From the NCBI GenBank assembly GCA_003447895.1, contig DLYC01000286.1, positions 1-7,146 on the forward strand: 7,146 nucleotides of DNA, in the 5' to 3' direction. This DNA comes from Lachnospiraceae bacterium. Lineage in GTDB: Bacteria; Bacillota; Clostridia; Lachnospirales; Lachnospiraceae. The notes under the pieces were generated by a model, which did no database searches, was not told the DNA's origin, and saw nothing but the letters and a program-made list of their open reading frames with translations. Below are positions 1 to 5,994 of this stretch, in pieces. A program made the translations under genes and the position numbers. Every line of letters starts with the position of its first letter. Position 1 is the stretch's first letter.

Positions 1-623
1 GGATGTTCGACAGCGTTCTGACAGCCGCGGATCCCGAGAGCGCATCCGGCGCCCTGATGAGCACGCTGGGCCTGATTGGCGGACTTCCTTCTGCAGTCGG
101 TATGGTCATTGCCTGGCCTCTCGCCAACAAGCTGGGCAAAAAGCGCGCGATCGTCATCGGACTGATCTTCTCCCTGCTGGGCGGTATCGTCGCTTTCCTG
201 GGCGTGCACAATTTCGTGATGGTCTGCACGGGCGTCGTGCTCAAGGCGATCGGAATCATCCCCGCGCAGTATGTTATGCTGGCAGTCGTATCCGACGTCC
301 TCGATCACCTCGAGGCTAAGAACGGATTCAGAAGCGACGGCTTCACGATGTCGATCTACGGATCCATCATGGTAGGCCTTCTGGGCCTGGCAGTCGGAAT
401 CGTCAGCGGCCTGCTCGGCGCGACAGGATATGACGCAACCCTCACCAGACAGCCTGCGGCGGCGGAGAATGTACTGATCTTCGTCTACCTCGGAATGGAT
501 ATGGTGTCCTTTATCGCATCGATCATCCTTCTGTGGAGAATGGACGTCGAGAAGTATGCGGCCGAGGATCAGAAGAAGATCAAAGAAAATCAGGAGAAGG
601 CTGCGGCGGGTAGTAAGCAGTAA
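1..623 (+). CDS. GPH-family (MFS_2) sugar:cation symporter, C-terminal part
   Basis: This is the C-terminal 206 residues of a glycoside-pentoside-hexuronide:cation symporter, a plasma-membrane carrier that imports sugars or glycosides with Na+ or H+. The frame is read from base 3. The Met there is probably internal, because the family is usually about 450-500 residues and roughly the first half is missing. Visible hallmarks are the MFS cytoplasmic loop P-L-A-N-K-L-G-K-K-R (residues 39-48) and the family-typical stretch S-D-V-L-D-H-L-E-A-K-N-G-F-R-S-D-G-F (97-114). There are about five hydrophobic helices (about 20-42, 49-68, 70-93, 118-141, 156-178). The tail is short, charged, Lys/Glu-rich and cytoplasmic, and no fused PTS IIA-like domain follows. 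The substrate cannot be told from this half. The gene ends at TAA 621-623, 45 nt before a strong terminator, so it is the last gene of its transcript. Confidence 0.9.
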   Translation, partial: MFDSVLTAADPESASGALMSTLGLIGGLPSAVGMVIAWPLANKLGKKRAIVIGLIFSLLGGIVAFLGVHNFVMVCTGVVLKAIGIIPAQYVMLAVVSDVLDHLEAKNGFRSDGFTMSIYGSIMVGLLGLAVGIVSGLLGATGYDATLTRQPAAAENVLIFVYLGMDMVSFIASIILLWRMDVEKYAAEDQKKIKENQEKAAAGSKQ

Positions 624-667
624 GTCGGAAAAACAGAATAAAAAGAGCATAAGAACAGTATCAAAAG

Positions 668-723
668 AGGTGCTGCCCGAAGAAATCGTTAAAGAAATCG
701 TTTCTTAGGGCGGCGCCTTTTTT
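668..723 (+). terminator. Intrinsic terminator between convergent genes, probably bidirectional
   Basis: Arms AGGTGCTGCCC (668-678) and GGGCGGCGCCT (708-718) pair over 11 bp with two G-T wobbles, followed by T718-T723. The stem can continue inward past one G/A mismatch, where 680-686 pairs with 700-706 (AAGAAAT/GTTTCTT). On the - strand the same hairpin is followed by CTCTTTTGAT, a weaker T tract, so it can also end the leftward operon. It sits between the stops at 623 (+) and 770 (-). Confidence 0.78.
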
Positions 724-740
724 GTGGACAGAAATGGATG

Positions 741-767
741 GGCCCGGTTTTTGCCCGCAAAAGGGCC
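741..767 (-). other. Hairpin just after the stop of the leftward operon
   Basis: GGCCC (741-745) pairs with GGGCC (763-767), enclosing an inner TTTTG/CAAAA stem (749-753 with 758-762) with a four-base loop and a three-base bulge. It lies 2 nt beyond the TGA at 770-772 of the last gene on the - strand. No T run follows, so it is more likely a 3'-end stabilising structure, or nothing, than a terminator on its own. Confidence 0.35.
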
Positions 768-769
768 GC

Positions 770-2116
770 TCAGCGCGCCCGAATTCTGTCCGCGTACTGA
801 GAAAAGCGGTAATCGGTGCGATAGGCTGACAAAGATTCTTCCGGGACGAAGAGATCAGCGTCTGTGCCGTCCAGAAGGCGGCGTCCCACAAGGATCTGCG
901 AAGGCTCCACGGCTTCGAGGTAAATGGCCTCAAGGGAGGTGCAGCCGTCGAAGGCGCCGTCCTCGATGCGCCTTATCGTCTCCGGGACCGTGATCTGTTT
1001 GATCTCCGTGTTGCCGGCGTAGGTCGAGCGCCTCAGGACAGCGTCCTCTTTGTCGGACATCTGCGAAAAGGCAAGCGTCCTGGGCATGGCGGGCACATCG
1101 ATCTCTGTGAGAGAGGTGTCACCGAGAGCAGCCTTGAGGTCGCGCACAAGTTGCCGGGTAAAGGCGGTCCTTCCGGCCTGGTTCAGGTGGAAGTTGGTGT
1201 CATAGAACCATCCGGCTTCCATGATGGCTTCCCGAGGATCTCCGAGAAGGGGAAAATCGAGGACCGCGTCCAAATGCGTATAAAAATCCAGAGCGCTCTG
1301 CTTTGCAAAACAGAGTGAGCCGGTAGGTCCTTCGCTGTCCACTGAGCCGGAGAGGGCCCCGCCTGTAACGGAAAGCCCGTTTACCGGGCAGAAGTGGTAG
1401 TAGAAGGAAGCTCCTTTTTTGCCCAGTTTCCGGGAATAGTCGTTGAGATAACCGGCAAATTCTTCTGTGGGAAGTTCGCCGTTCATGACCACGGGAAGAT
1501 CAGGGTCATACTCTTCCGGCATGATGTTCCGGGAGACCATCTCGCTGTCGACATCCCCGTATTCGTTGAAGGAGCCGCGGCAGTAGAGGGCACCCGGGTC
1601 GGGCACTGTTCCGGCAAGCTGGTAACGGAGCTTCTCCATGGCAAAGGCCGGCATTGCGCCCAGGACGGAAGGGTAGAGGTCCGGCCGTATCTGCCCCAGC
1701 AGATCCCATGCGCCGTCAAGTCCCTGCAGGGCATAGGCGCCGTCCGTGAAATCGGACAGGGTCTGTTCGTTGATCTCCGGCATAAAGATCACGATGTCGC
1801 CTTCGCCGATGCCGCGCTGCGCCAGGTCCAGCATCATGCGGCTTCCGAGCGCCGCGTACATGCCGAAATTCACCACCTCATAGTCCGGAAACTCTTTCTC
1901 AATGAGAGAACTGTCCGCACCGAAGGCGGCGCTGCTGCCCCCGACCAGGACGATTTTCGGCCCTCGGACAGAGCTGAGGCGCTGGACCTTGTACTTGAGT
2001 TCCCCCATGTAGGTAGCGCCGTATTTGGCAGGGATCCCGACCGCGCAGACGCCCATAAAGAGCAGCGGCAGGAGCAGTGCCAGGCATAAGAGAAGGAAAA
2101 ATGGTTTGCGTTTCAT
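770..2116 (-). CDS. Membrane-anchored SGNH/GDSL O-acyl transferase-like protein with C-terminal BspA-type LRR
   Basis: This 448-residue extracytoplasmic protein probably moves an acyl group from the MBOAT to a surface glycan, or removes it. Residues 6-28 form a hydrophobic signal-anchor. The SGNH core runs from about 38 to 330. Block I is G-G-S-S-A-A-F-G with predicted nucleophile Ser62, then N-F-G-M with Asn83, G-D-I-V-I-F-M-P-E (106-114), and D-T-N-F-H-L-N (306-312) carrying Asp306 and His310. Residues about 366-445 are one to two LRR_5 repeats with the usual closing cap F-V-P-E-E-S-L-S-A-Y...Y-A-D-R-I. ATG at 2116 follows GAAAGGA (2121-2127) at a slightly short 4-nt spacing. It is the fourth and last gene of the operon, 11 nt after the MBOAT stop. 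The core is paralogous to the C-terminal domain of the first gene's product. The family assignment is firm. Transferase rather than esterase activity is inferred from the MBOAT neighbour. Confidence 0.88.
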   Translation of the reverse strand: MKRKPFFLLLCLALLLPLLFMGVCAVGIPAKYGATYMGELKYKVQRLSSVRGPKIVLVGGSSAAFGADSSLIEKEFPDYEVVNFGMYAALGSRMMLDLAQRGIGEGDIVIFMPEINEQTLSDFTDGAYALQGLDGAWDLLGQIRPDLYPSVLGAMPAFAMEKLRYQLAGTVPDPGALYCRGSFNEYGDVDSEMVSRNIMPEEYDPDLPVVMNGELPTEEFAGYLNDYSRKLGKKGASFYYHFCPVNGLSVTGGALSGSVDSEGPTGSLCFAKQSALDFYTHLDAVLDFPLLGDPREAIMEAGWFYDTNFHLNQAGRTAFTRQLVRDLKAALGDTSLTEIDVPAMPRTLAFSQMSDKEDAVLRRSTYAGNTEIKQITVPETIRRIEDGAFDGCTSLEAIYLEAVEPSQILVGRRLLDGTDADLFVPEESLSAYRTDYRFSQYADRIRAR

Positions 2117-2127
2117 GGCTTCCTTTC

Positions 2128-3693
2128 TCAGAATCGGAAGTAAATAAAGTCATTTCCCGTGCCGCCGGCGAGATTTCCGATCCAGGAGACAAGGATCGCG
2201 GCGGTCATAAGGAAAACAATAATTTCGAAAATATTATTCTCAAAGAACCCGTCTTTTTTTGCGGACGAGTGTTCCCCGGGAAGCGTCCGGATCAGGTACA
2301 GCAGGATGGGGACCAGGGCGATCCGCACAAGAGACGCTGCGCCGAGCGGCAGCCCGGCAGAAAGCAGAGCGGCGCGCAGAATCCCCGGATCCGTCCATCC
2401 TCTGGCAAGTCCCGCATACATGGAAAATGCCTGCCGAATGGAGGAAGCCCTGAAGAGGATCCAGCCCAGGCTCGTCAGGAGGAATGTCAGGGCGATGCGC
2501 AGAAGGCGGGCAGAGCCGCGCACGGGAACGACCTCCGAGGCAGCCTGTTGCTCTGCGGAGAGGCTGCGCCTTCCTCCAGCTCCCGCCCCGCAGACCTTCT
2601 CCAACAGAACTGCGAACGAGAGCAGCACGCCGTGATAGAACCCCCACGCCGCGAAGTGCCAGTCCGCCCCGTGCCAGAACCCGCTCAGCAGGAATACGAT
2701 CAGGATATTGCGCACATGCACGGCAGTTCCCCGCCGGCTTCCGCCCAGGGGGATGTACACATAATCCGTGAACCAGTTGGTGAGCGTGATGTGCCATCGC
2801 CGCCAGAAATCCCGAATGCTGTCCGCCAGATACGGACTGTCAAAGTTTACGTGCAGTCGGATCCCCAGGAGCCGGGCGGCGCCCAGCGCGATGTCCGAGT
2901 ACCCCGAGAAGTCCGCATAGATCTGAAATCCGAACAGCATGCCTGCCAAAAGAGTGAGCGGCCCGCTGTAACGCCCCGCGTCAAACAGAGCTGACACATA
3001 TGCGGAGACGAAGTCCGCGATCACGATCTTCTTAAAGAACCCGCGCAGGATATAGAGCGCCCCGGTCCGGGTGTCCGATTCCGTCGGCGAAGGGCACGCC
3101 TCAAGCTGCGGGAGAAGGTCCTCCGCCCGCTCTATCGGACCGGCGACAAGCTGCGGGAAGAAGGACACGAAGAGCGCGAAGTCTTTAAAGCTCCGCTTGG
3201 CGCGGAGCCTTCCGCGGTACACATCCAGGCAGTAGGAGAACGACTGGAAGGAGTAAAAGGAAATTCCCGCCGGCAGAGGAAGCCTCAGGCCGCGGCTGTC
3301 AGTACCGATCAGGTGAAAGACTGTATTTTGCACAAATCCGAAGTATTTGAAGAAGAACAGGATCCCGAACACAAAGACCAGCACCAGGGCAAGGATCGCG
3401 CCGGCGCGGCCGCTGTGTTCTGCCTTCGCTTTGTCGATGGCGATACCTCCGAGGTAAGTGACCAGTGTCACCAGAAGGAGCAGGGGAAAGCTCTTCAGGT
3501 CCCCTCCCATATAAAAGAGCCAGCTGGCAATAAGAAGGAGAGTCTGACGGGATAGGAAGCCCCGCGCGACGCTGCCTGGAGCCGCCTGCTCCGACGAGCT
3601 CTGAGGGAGGCGTCGCGAAGTGACCGGCAGTTTTCTGTAAAGCACACAGACCAGAGGAAATCCGATCAGAAAGAGAGGAGAAGTAAAATTCAC
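2128..3693 (-). CDS. MBOAT-family O-acyltransferase (AlgI/DltB-like) with C-terminal FxYxxF shuttle motif
   Basis: This 521-residue polytopic membrane protein carries acyl groups across the membrane for O-acylation of an extracellular polymer. Family signatures are L-L-L-I-A-S-W-L-F-Y-M-G (52-63), F-F-P-Q-L-V-A-G-P-I-E-R (178-189), D-F-S-G-Y-S-D-I-A-L-G (261-271), D-F-W-R-R-W-H-I-T-L (295-304) and L-L-S-G-F-W-H-G-A-D-W-H (335-346). His301 and His341 correspond to the two conserved MBOAT histidines, and His341 is the expected catalytic one. The last six residues, F516-I-Y-F-R-F521, match the C-terminal FxYxxF acyl-shuttle hexapeptide, with Tyr518 the predicted acyl carrier. The start is GTG at 3693, supported by AAGGAGG at 3700-3706 with a 6-nt spacer and by a 4-nt overlap with the upstream stop. 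Length is at the upper end for AlgI-like proteins. The acyl donor and polymer are unknown. Confidence 0.95.
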   Translation of the reverse strand: MNFTSPLFLIGFPLVCVLYRKLPVTSRRLPQSSSEQAAPGSVARGFLSRQTLLLIASWLFYMGGDLKSFPLLLLVTLVTYLGGIAIDKAKAEHSGRAGAILALVLVFVFGILFFFKYFGFVQNTVFHLIGTDSRGLRLPLPAGISFYSFQSFSYCLDVYRGRLRAKRSFKDFALFVSFFPQLVAGPIERAEDLLPQLEACPSPTESDTRTGALYILRGFFKKIVIADFVSAYVSALFDAGRYSGPLTLLAGMLFGFQIYADFSGYSDIALGAARLLGIRLHVNFDSPYLADSIRDFWRRWHITLTNWFTDYVYIPLGGSRRGTAVHVRNILIVFLLSGFWHGADWHFAAWGFYHGVLLSFAVLLEKVCGAGAGGRRSLSAEQQAASEVVPVRGSARLLRIALTFLLTSLGWILFRASSIRQAFSMYAGLARGWTDPGILRAALLSAGLPLGAASLVRIALVPILLYLIRTLPGEHSSAKKDGFFENNIFEIIVFLMTAAILVSWIGNLAGGTGNDFIYFRF

Positions 3694-3881
3694 GTTCCGC
3701 CTCCTTTCCGGTTTTTCCTGTTAAAATACAGCGCGGCCAGGGCAATCGTCAGCATGACAAGGAGCACTGCGGCGATCGTGTCATAGGAAAGGCCCATAAA
3801 AAGGGCAGCGGGAAACAGGACCGCGAAACCGGCCATCAGGAGCAGCAGGAGGATCGTGAGGAATGGGGCACTATTTTGCAT
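3690..3881 (-). CDS. Small two-helix membrane protein of the acylation operon
   Basis: This 63-residue protein belongs to no family I recognise. It has two hydrophobic segments (about 7-31 and 33-53), joined by a short G-L-S-Y-D-T turn, and a basic tail R-K-N-R-K (55-59). By the positive-inside rule both ends should be cytoplasmic. It sits between a lipoprotein acyltransferase-like gene and the MBOAT, where Dlt operons have a small partner (DltX). Unlike DltX it has two helices, and its C-terminus (K-G-G-G-T) has no FxYxxF motif, so it is not an obvious shuttle. ATG at 3881 is preferred because AAGGAGG (3891-3897) lies 9 nt upstream. The in-frame TTG at 3887 would be only 3 nt from it. The gene overlaps the end of the lipoprotein gene by 11 nt, and its TGA overlaps the MBOAT GTG by 4 nt. 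A structural or stabilising role for the MBOAT complex is a guess. Confidence 0.75.
   Translation of the reverse strand: MQNSAPFLTILLLLLMAGFAVLFPAALFMGLSYDTIAAVLLVMLTIALAALYFNRKNRKGGGT
3700..3706 (-). promoter_or_regulatory. Ribosome binding site that decides the GTG start of the MBOAT gene
   Basis: AAGGAGG read on the - strand lies 6 nt before GTG 3693-3691. It is inside the last codons of the small upstream gene, where it encodes part of K-G-G. With the G-T-G-A stop/start overlap it points to coupled translation. Confidence 0.85.
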
Positions 3882-5802
3882 CGTCAAGCACCTCCTTCAG
3901 ATCGCGGCGGATCCTCTCCGAGCGGATCGATACGCCGTCCGTTGATAAATGATTGTCGGTGCCGAAGAGGTAGCGGCCGGGATAGAGGGAATCCTCTATG
4001 GGGGAGATCACCTCGGCGTGCAGCGTTTCGCGCAGCCAGGCGTCGAGCCCGGCCAGCGCGGCGCTGTCGCTCTCCTTTGAGAGCGCGGACTTGTTGCGGG
4101 GCGCATAGGTAAAGAGCACGCGGATCCCGTCCGCGGCGAACTTGTCGTAGACCGCGTTGAGTGGATCGATGTAGGAGTCCCTGGAAAAGGCGCCCGCCGT
4201 GTAGTTCACCGGCAGATCGTAGATCGGCGCGTCGTCCTCCGCGTTCGGCCTGTATACGATGTAATCGCCGTATTCATTGTAGGAGGGAGTGCTGACCGGC
4301 TGTCCGTCCTCGTCGAAATCCGAAGCGGAGACCGCATAGGACTTGGCTTCCATGCCGCGCCGCACCTTCTGGTAGGCGGTAAAAGCGCTGAGGACGCCTT
4401 CATAGTCCCTGTAGTCAAGCTCCGCCAGAAGGTCATAGTCGGCCTCGATCATGTTGAAGAACTTGTCATCAAAGGCATTTGTCGTGCAGAACTGCCTCTT
4501 TGCGGCGTCAAATTCCGGAGAATGGATCAAAGTATCGCCTGCTTTCATCTGCCTGCGGATCAGGTCCAGCTGGGGCAGCGCATTTGTGTAGGCGAATACG
4601 CCCATATTTACGACCGCGTAGTCCGGGAAAGCGTCGTCCAAATAGGCGCTGTCGTAGCCGAAGCGGGTGGAAGAGCCGGAGAAGAGGACTATTTTGGCAT
4701 CGTTCGAGAGAGCGGTGAGCCGGTCATATTTGTCCGGAAAAGTGTCATAGTAGCTCCCGCTGTAGACGGGCGGGACGCATGCATTGATATGGATCGTCCG
4801 GAGGTTTTCGCAGCCCGCGAAGGCGTGGTCCGTGATCTCCGAGACGGAGTCGAACAGGACCAGTTCGCTAAGCGTGCACTTGTCGAAGGCGTGTACCTCC
4901 ACGAAGCGGATCGTCGGCGGAAATACCACGCGGTCGCAGGTGACGTCCTGGAAGGCACCCTGCGCGATCCCGGTGACAGGGAGGCCGTCGATCTCAGAAG
5001 GAATCACAATGACCTCAGAGGTATCAATGACCTCCGGGGCAGTATGCGGCTGCGGTTGCTTACCGCCGGCCTCAGAGGTACTGCGGTTCCCACCATTAAA
5101 CCCGGTGATCGTCACGGAGTTCGCACCCTTTTCATACAGGAAATCGGACTTGTCGTTACAGAGAGCCCACTCCGCGTACAGCGTGAGAGTCTCGCCCCGC
5201 CCGACGCGGACGCGGCTTCCCAGGCCGATGTGCTGCCCGCTGCCGTCCGCCGCGGTGTTCCAGCCTGTCAAAATACAGCCCTCCCGCTCAAACAGGTGCG
5301 TGCCTTGCCCGGTGTTGACGCGCAGGTGCGAAGCGGGGTAAGAAACGACAGCGGAGGGGCCGGCCAGACCGCTCGAAGCGGACGCCCTTCCGCCGTTTGC
5401 CTCATAGCGAATCGTATAGGGATTTTCCTCCGTGAGCACGGAGACCACGGTGTCGAATAAGACATCATGCAAAGTCACGAGGTACTGCCCGTCCTGCGCC
5501 GGTGCGAGCGAATAGTCGCGGTAGTCGGTCCCACGGACAGTACAGTGCTGTGCGGGAGTGATCGTAAACTGCAGATCGGACCCTTCCTTAGCTGTTAAAA
5601 CGGAAGATTCGACCCGGATCTGCGGATTGTCCTCAATGACGACCCGGACCGTGCGCCCCGCGCGTACCGGAGAAAGCAGGGAGGAGACGGATCCGCCGCA
5701 GCCGGTGCACAGCAAAACAAGCGCGGCGAGAACCGCGGCGAAAGTGGCTGTCATGGATATTCTGCTGTCTGAACGCCGGCACCGGGCGGACCCTTTGGAC
5801 AT
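3871..5802 (-). CDS. Lipoprotein with InlB B-type repeat, BspA-type LRR and C-terminal SGNH acyltransferase-like domain
   Basis: This 643-residue surface protein is probably an acyl acceptor and transferase working with the MBOAT. Domains in order: a basic N-region and hydrophobic signal (about 18-31) ending in lipobox L-C-T-G-C with Cys35; a beta-rich repeat-like segment (about 50-126); an InlB B/Listeria-Bacteroides type repeat (about 127-213, with Y-E-A-N-G-G, G-W-N-T-A-A-D-G-S-G and L-Y-A-E-W); a polar linker (about 236-262); LRR_5 repeats (about 265-345); and an SGNH domain (about 350-640). The SGNH domain has F-S-G-S-S-T-R-F-G with nucleophile Ser378, V-V-N-M-G with Asn399, and G-T-D-N-H-L-S with His618. 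ATG at 5802 has AAGGAG (5812-5817) 9 nt upstream. It is the first operon gene, with a TATAAT 41 nt before the ATG. Automated annotation might call it only a leucine-rich repeat protein and miss the enzyme domain. The residue at -3 of the lipobox is Cys, which is atypical. Confidence 0.9.
   Translation of the reverse strand: MSKGSARCRRSDSRISMTATFAAVLAALVLLCTGCGGSVSSLLSPVRAGRTVRVVIEDNPQIRVESSVLTAKEGSDLQFTITPAQHCTVRGTDYRDYSLAPAQDGQYLVTLHDVLFDTVVSVLTEENPYTIRYEANGGRASASSGLAGPSAVVSYPASHLRVNTGQGTHLFEREGCILTGWNTAADGSGQHIGLGSRVRVGRGETLTLYAEWALCNDKSDFLYEKGANSVTITGFNGGNRSTSEAGGKQPQPHTAPEVIDTSEVIVIPSEIDGLPVTGIAQGAFQDVTCDRVVFPPTIRFVEVHAFDKCTLSELVLFDSVSEITDHAFAGCENLRTIHINACVPPVYSGSYYDTFPDKYDRLTALSNDAKIVLFSGSSTRFGYDSAYLDDAFPDYAVVNMGVFAYTNALPQLDLIRRQMKAGDTLIHSPEFDAAKRQFCTTNAFDDKFFNMIEADYDLLAELDYRDYEGVLSAFTAYQKVRRGMEAKSYAVSASDFDEDGQPVSTPSYNEYGDYIVYRPNAEDDAPIYDLPVNYTAGAFSRDSYIDPLNAVYDKFAADGIRVLFTYAPRNKSALSKESDSAALAGLDAWLRETLHAEVISPIEDSLYPGRYLFGTDNHLSTDGVSIRSERIRRDLKEVLDDAK
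3891..3897 (-). promoter_or_regulatory. Ribosome binding site for the 63-residue membrane protein
   Basis: AAGGAGG on the - strand lies within the final codons of the lipoprotein gene (K-E-V). It is 9 nt before ATG 3881-3879 and only 3 nt before the alternative TTG at 3887, so it supports the ATG start. Confidence 0.75.
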
Positions 5803-5842
5803 GGCTGGCTGCTCCTTCTGACTTAAGTAACTCTTCCTCCCT

Positions 5843-5848
5843 ATTATA
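5843..5848 (-). promoter_or_regulatory. -10 element of the leftward acylation operon promoter
   Basis: A perfect TATAAT is read on the - strand, 40 nt upstream of the ATG at 5802. The bases at the -35 position with a 16-18 nt spacer (about 5865-5872, CCATTTTG) match TTGACA poorly, so the -35 box is weak or activator-assisted. The start site should fall near 5836, giving a leader of about 35 nt that contains the ribosome binding site at 5812-5817. Confidence 0.55.
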
Positions 5849-5897
5849 AAACAATACCTCTCTGCAAAATGGACACTTTACGGAAATAATCAAGCAC

Positions 5898-5923
5898 TTT
5901 GCGCTAATAAATCCTGCCGCAAA
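5898..5923. repeat. Inverted repeat TTTGCG-N14-CGCAAA in the divergent promoter region
   Basis: Perfect 6-bp half-sites at 5898-5903 and 5918-5923 start 20 bp apart, about two helical turns. They span roughly -48 to -23 of the proposed GH3 promoter and lie upstream of the leftward promoter. A dimeric regulator could bind here, but a 6-bp match with free spacing can also arise by chance. Confidence 0.3.
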
Positions 5924-5930
5924 ATCCCGA

Positions 5931-5939
5931 TGCTATACT
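5931..5939 (+). promoter_or_regulatory. Extended -10 promoter for the GH3 gene
   Basis: TG-C-TATACT is an extended -10 element (TGn at 5931-5933, hexamer 5934-5939). No good TTGACA is found 16-18 bp upstream, which fits an extended -10 promoter. Transcription would start near 5946, leaving a leader of about 50 nt before the ATG at 5995. Confidence 0.5.
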
Positions 5940-5949
5940 GAAGCTAACA

Positions 5950-5962
5950 TACACAACGTGTA
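5950..5962. repeat. Inverted repeat TACAC-AAC-GTGTA over the GH3 start-site region
   Basis: Two perfect 5-bp arms flank a 3-bp centre, 11 to 23 bp downstream of the -10 hexamer. This is where a repressor operator would overlap the initial transcribed region. It is a candidate only, since no regulator gene is in the window. Confidence 0.3.
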
Positions 5963-5994
5963 AACCCGATATATGTAAAGGGAGGGAGGAACAA

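Noticed and set aside
668..723. Terminator hairpin as a riboswitch or small RNA
   Set aside because: It lies after stop codons of convergent genes and ends in a T run, so transcription termination explains it fully.
1394..2089. 231-codon open frame on the + strand opposite the SGNH-LRR gene
   Set aside because: It is an antisense shadow of a gene with a recognisable SGNH catalytic core, and no known domain is seen in the product.
2077..2994. 305-codon open frame on the + strand opposite the MBOAT gene
   Set aside because: Its Arg/Pro/Gln-rich low-complexity product is a mirror of the MBOAT coding strand, which has unmistakable family motifs.
3690..3881. Small membrane protein as a DltX homolog
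   Set aside because: It has two hydrophobic helices, a basic Gly-rich tail and no FxYxxF C-terminus. The shuttle motif is on the MBOAT.
3882..3887. TTG at 3887 as the start of the small membrane protein
   Set aside because: It would be only 3 nt from the ribosome site at 3891-3897. ATG at 3881 has a 9-nt spacing and a standard start codon.
4522..5460. 312-codon open frame on the + strand
   Set aside because: It lies antisense to the lipoprotein gene. Its product has no recognisable domain, and long antisense frames are expected opposite a GC-rich coding sequence. The opposite strand has clear InlB, LRR and SGNH signatures.
5821..5828. ACTTAAGT 8-bp palindrome in the leader of the leftward operon
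   Set aside because: It is short, AT-rich and isolated, with no second copy. Chance is an adequate explanation.
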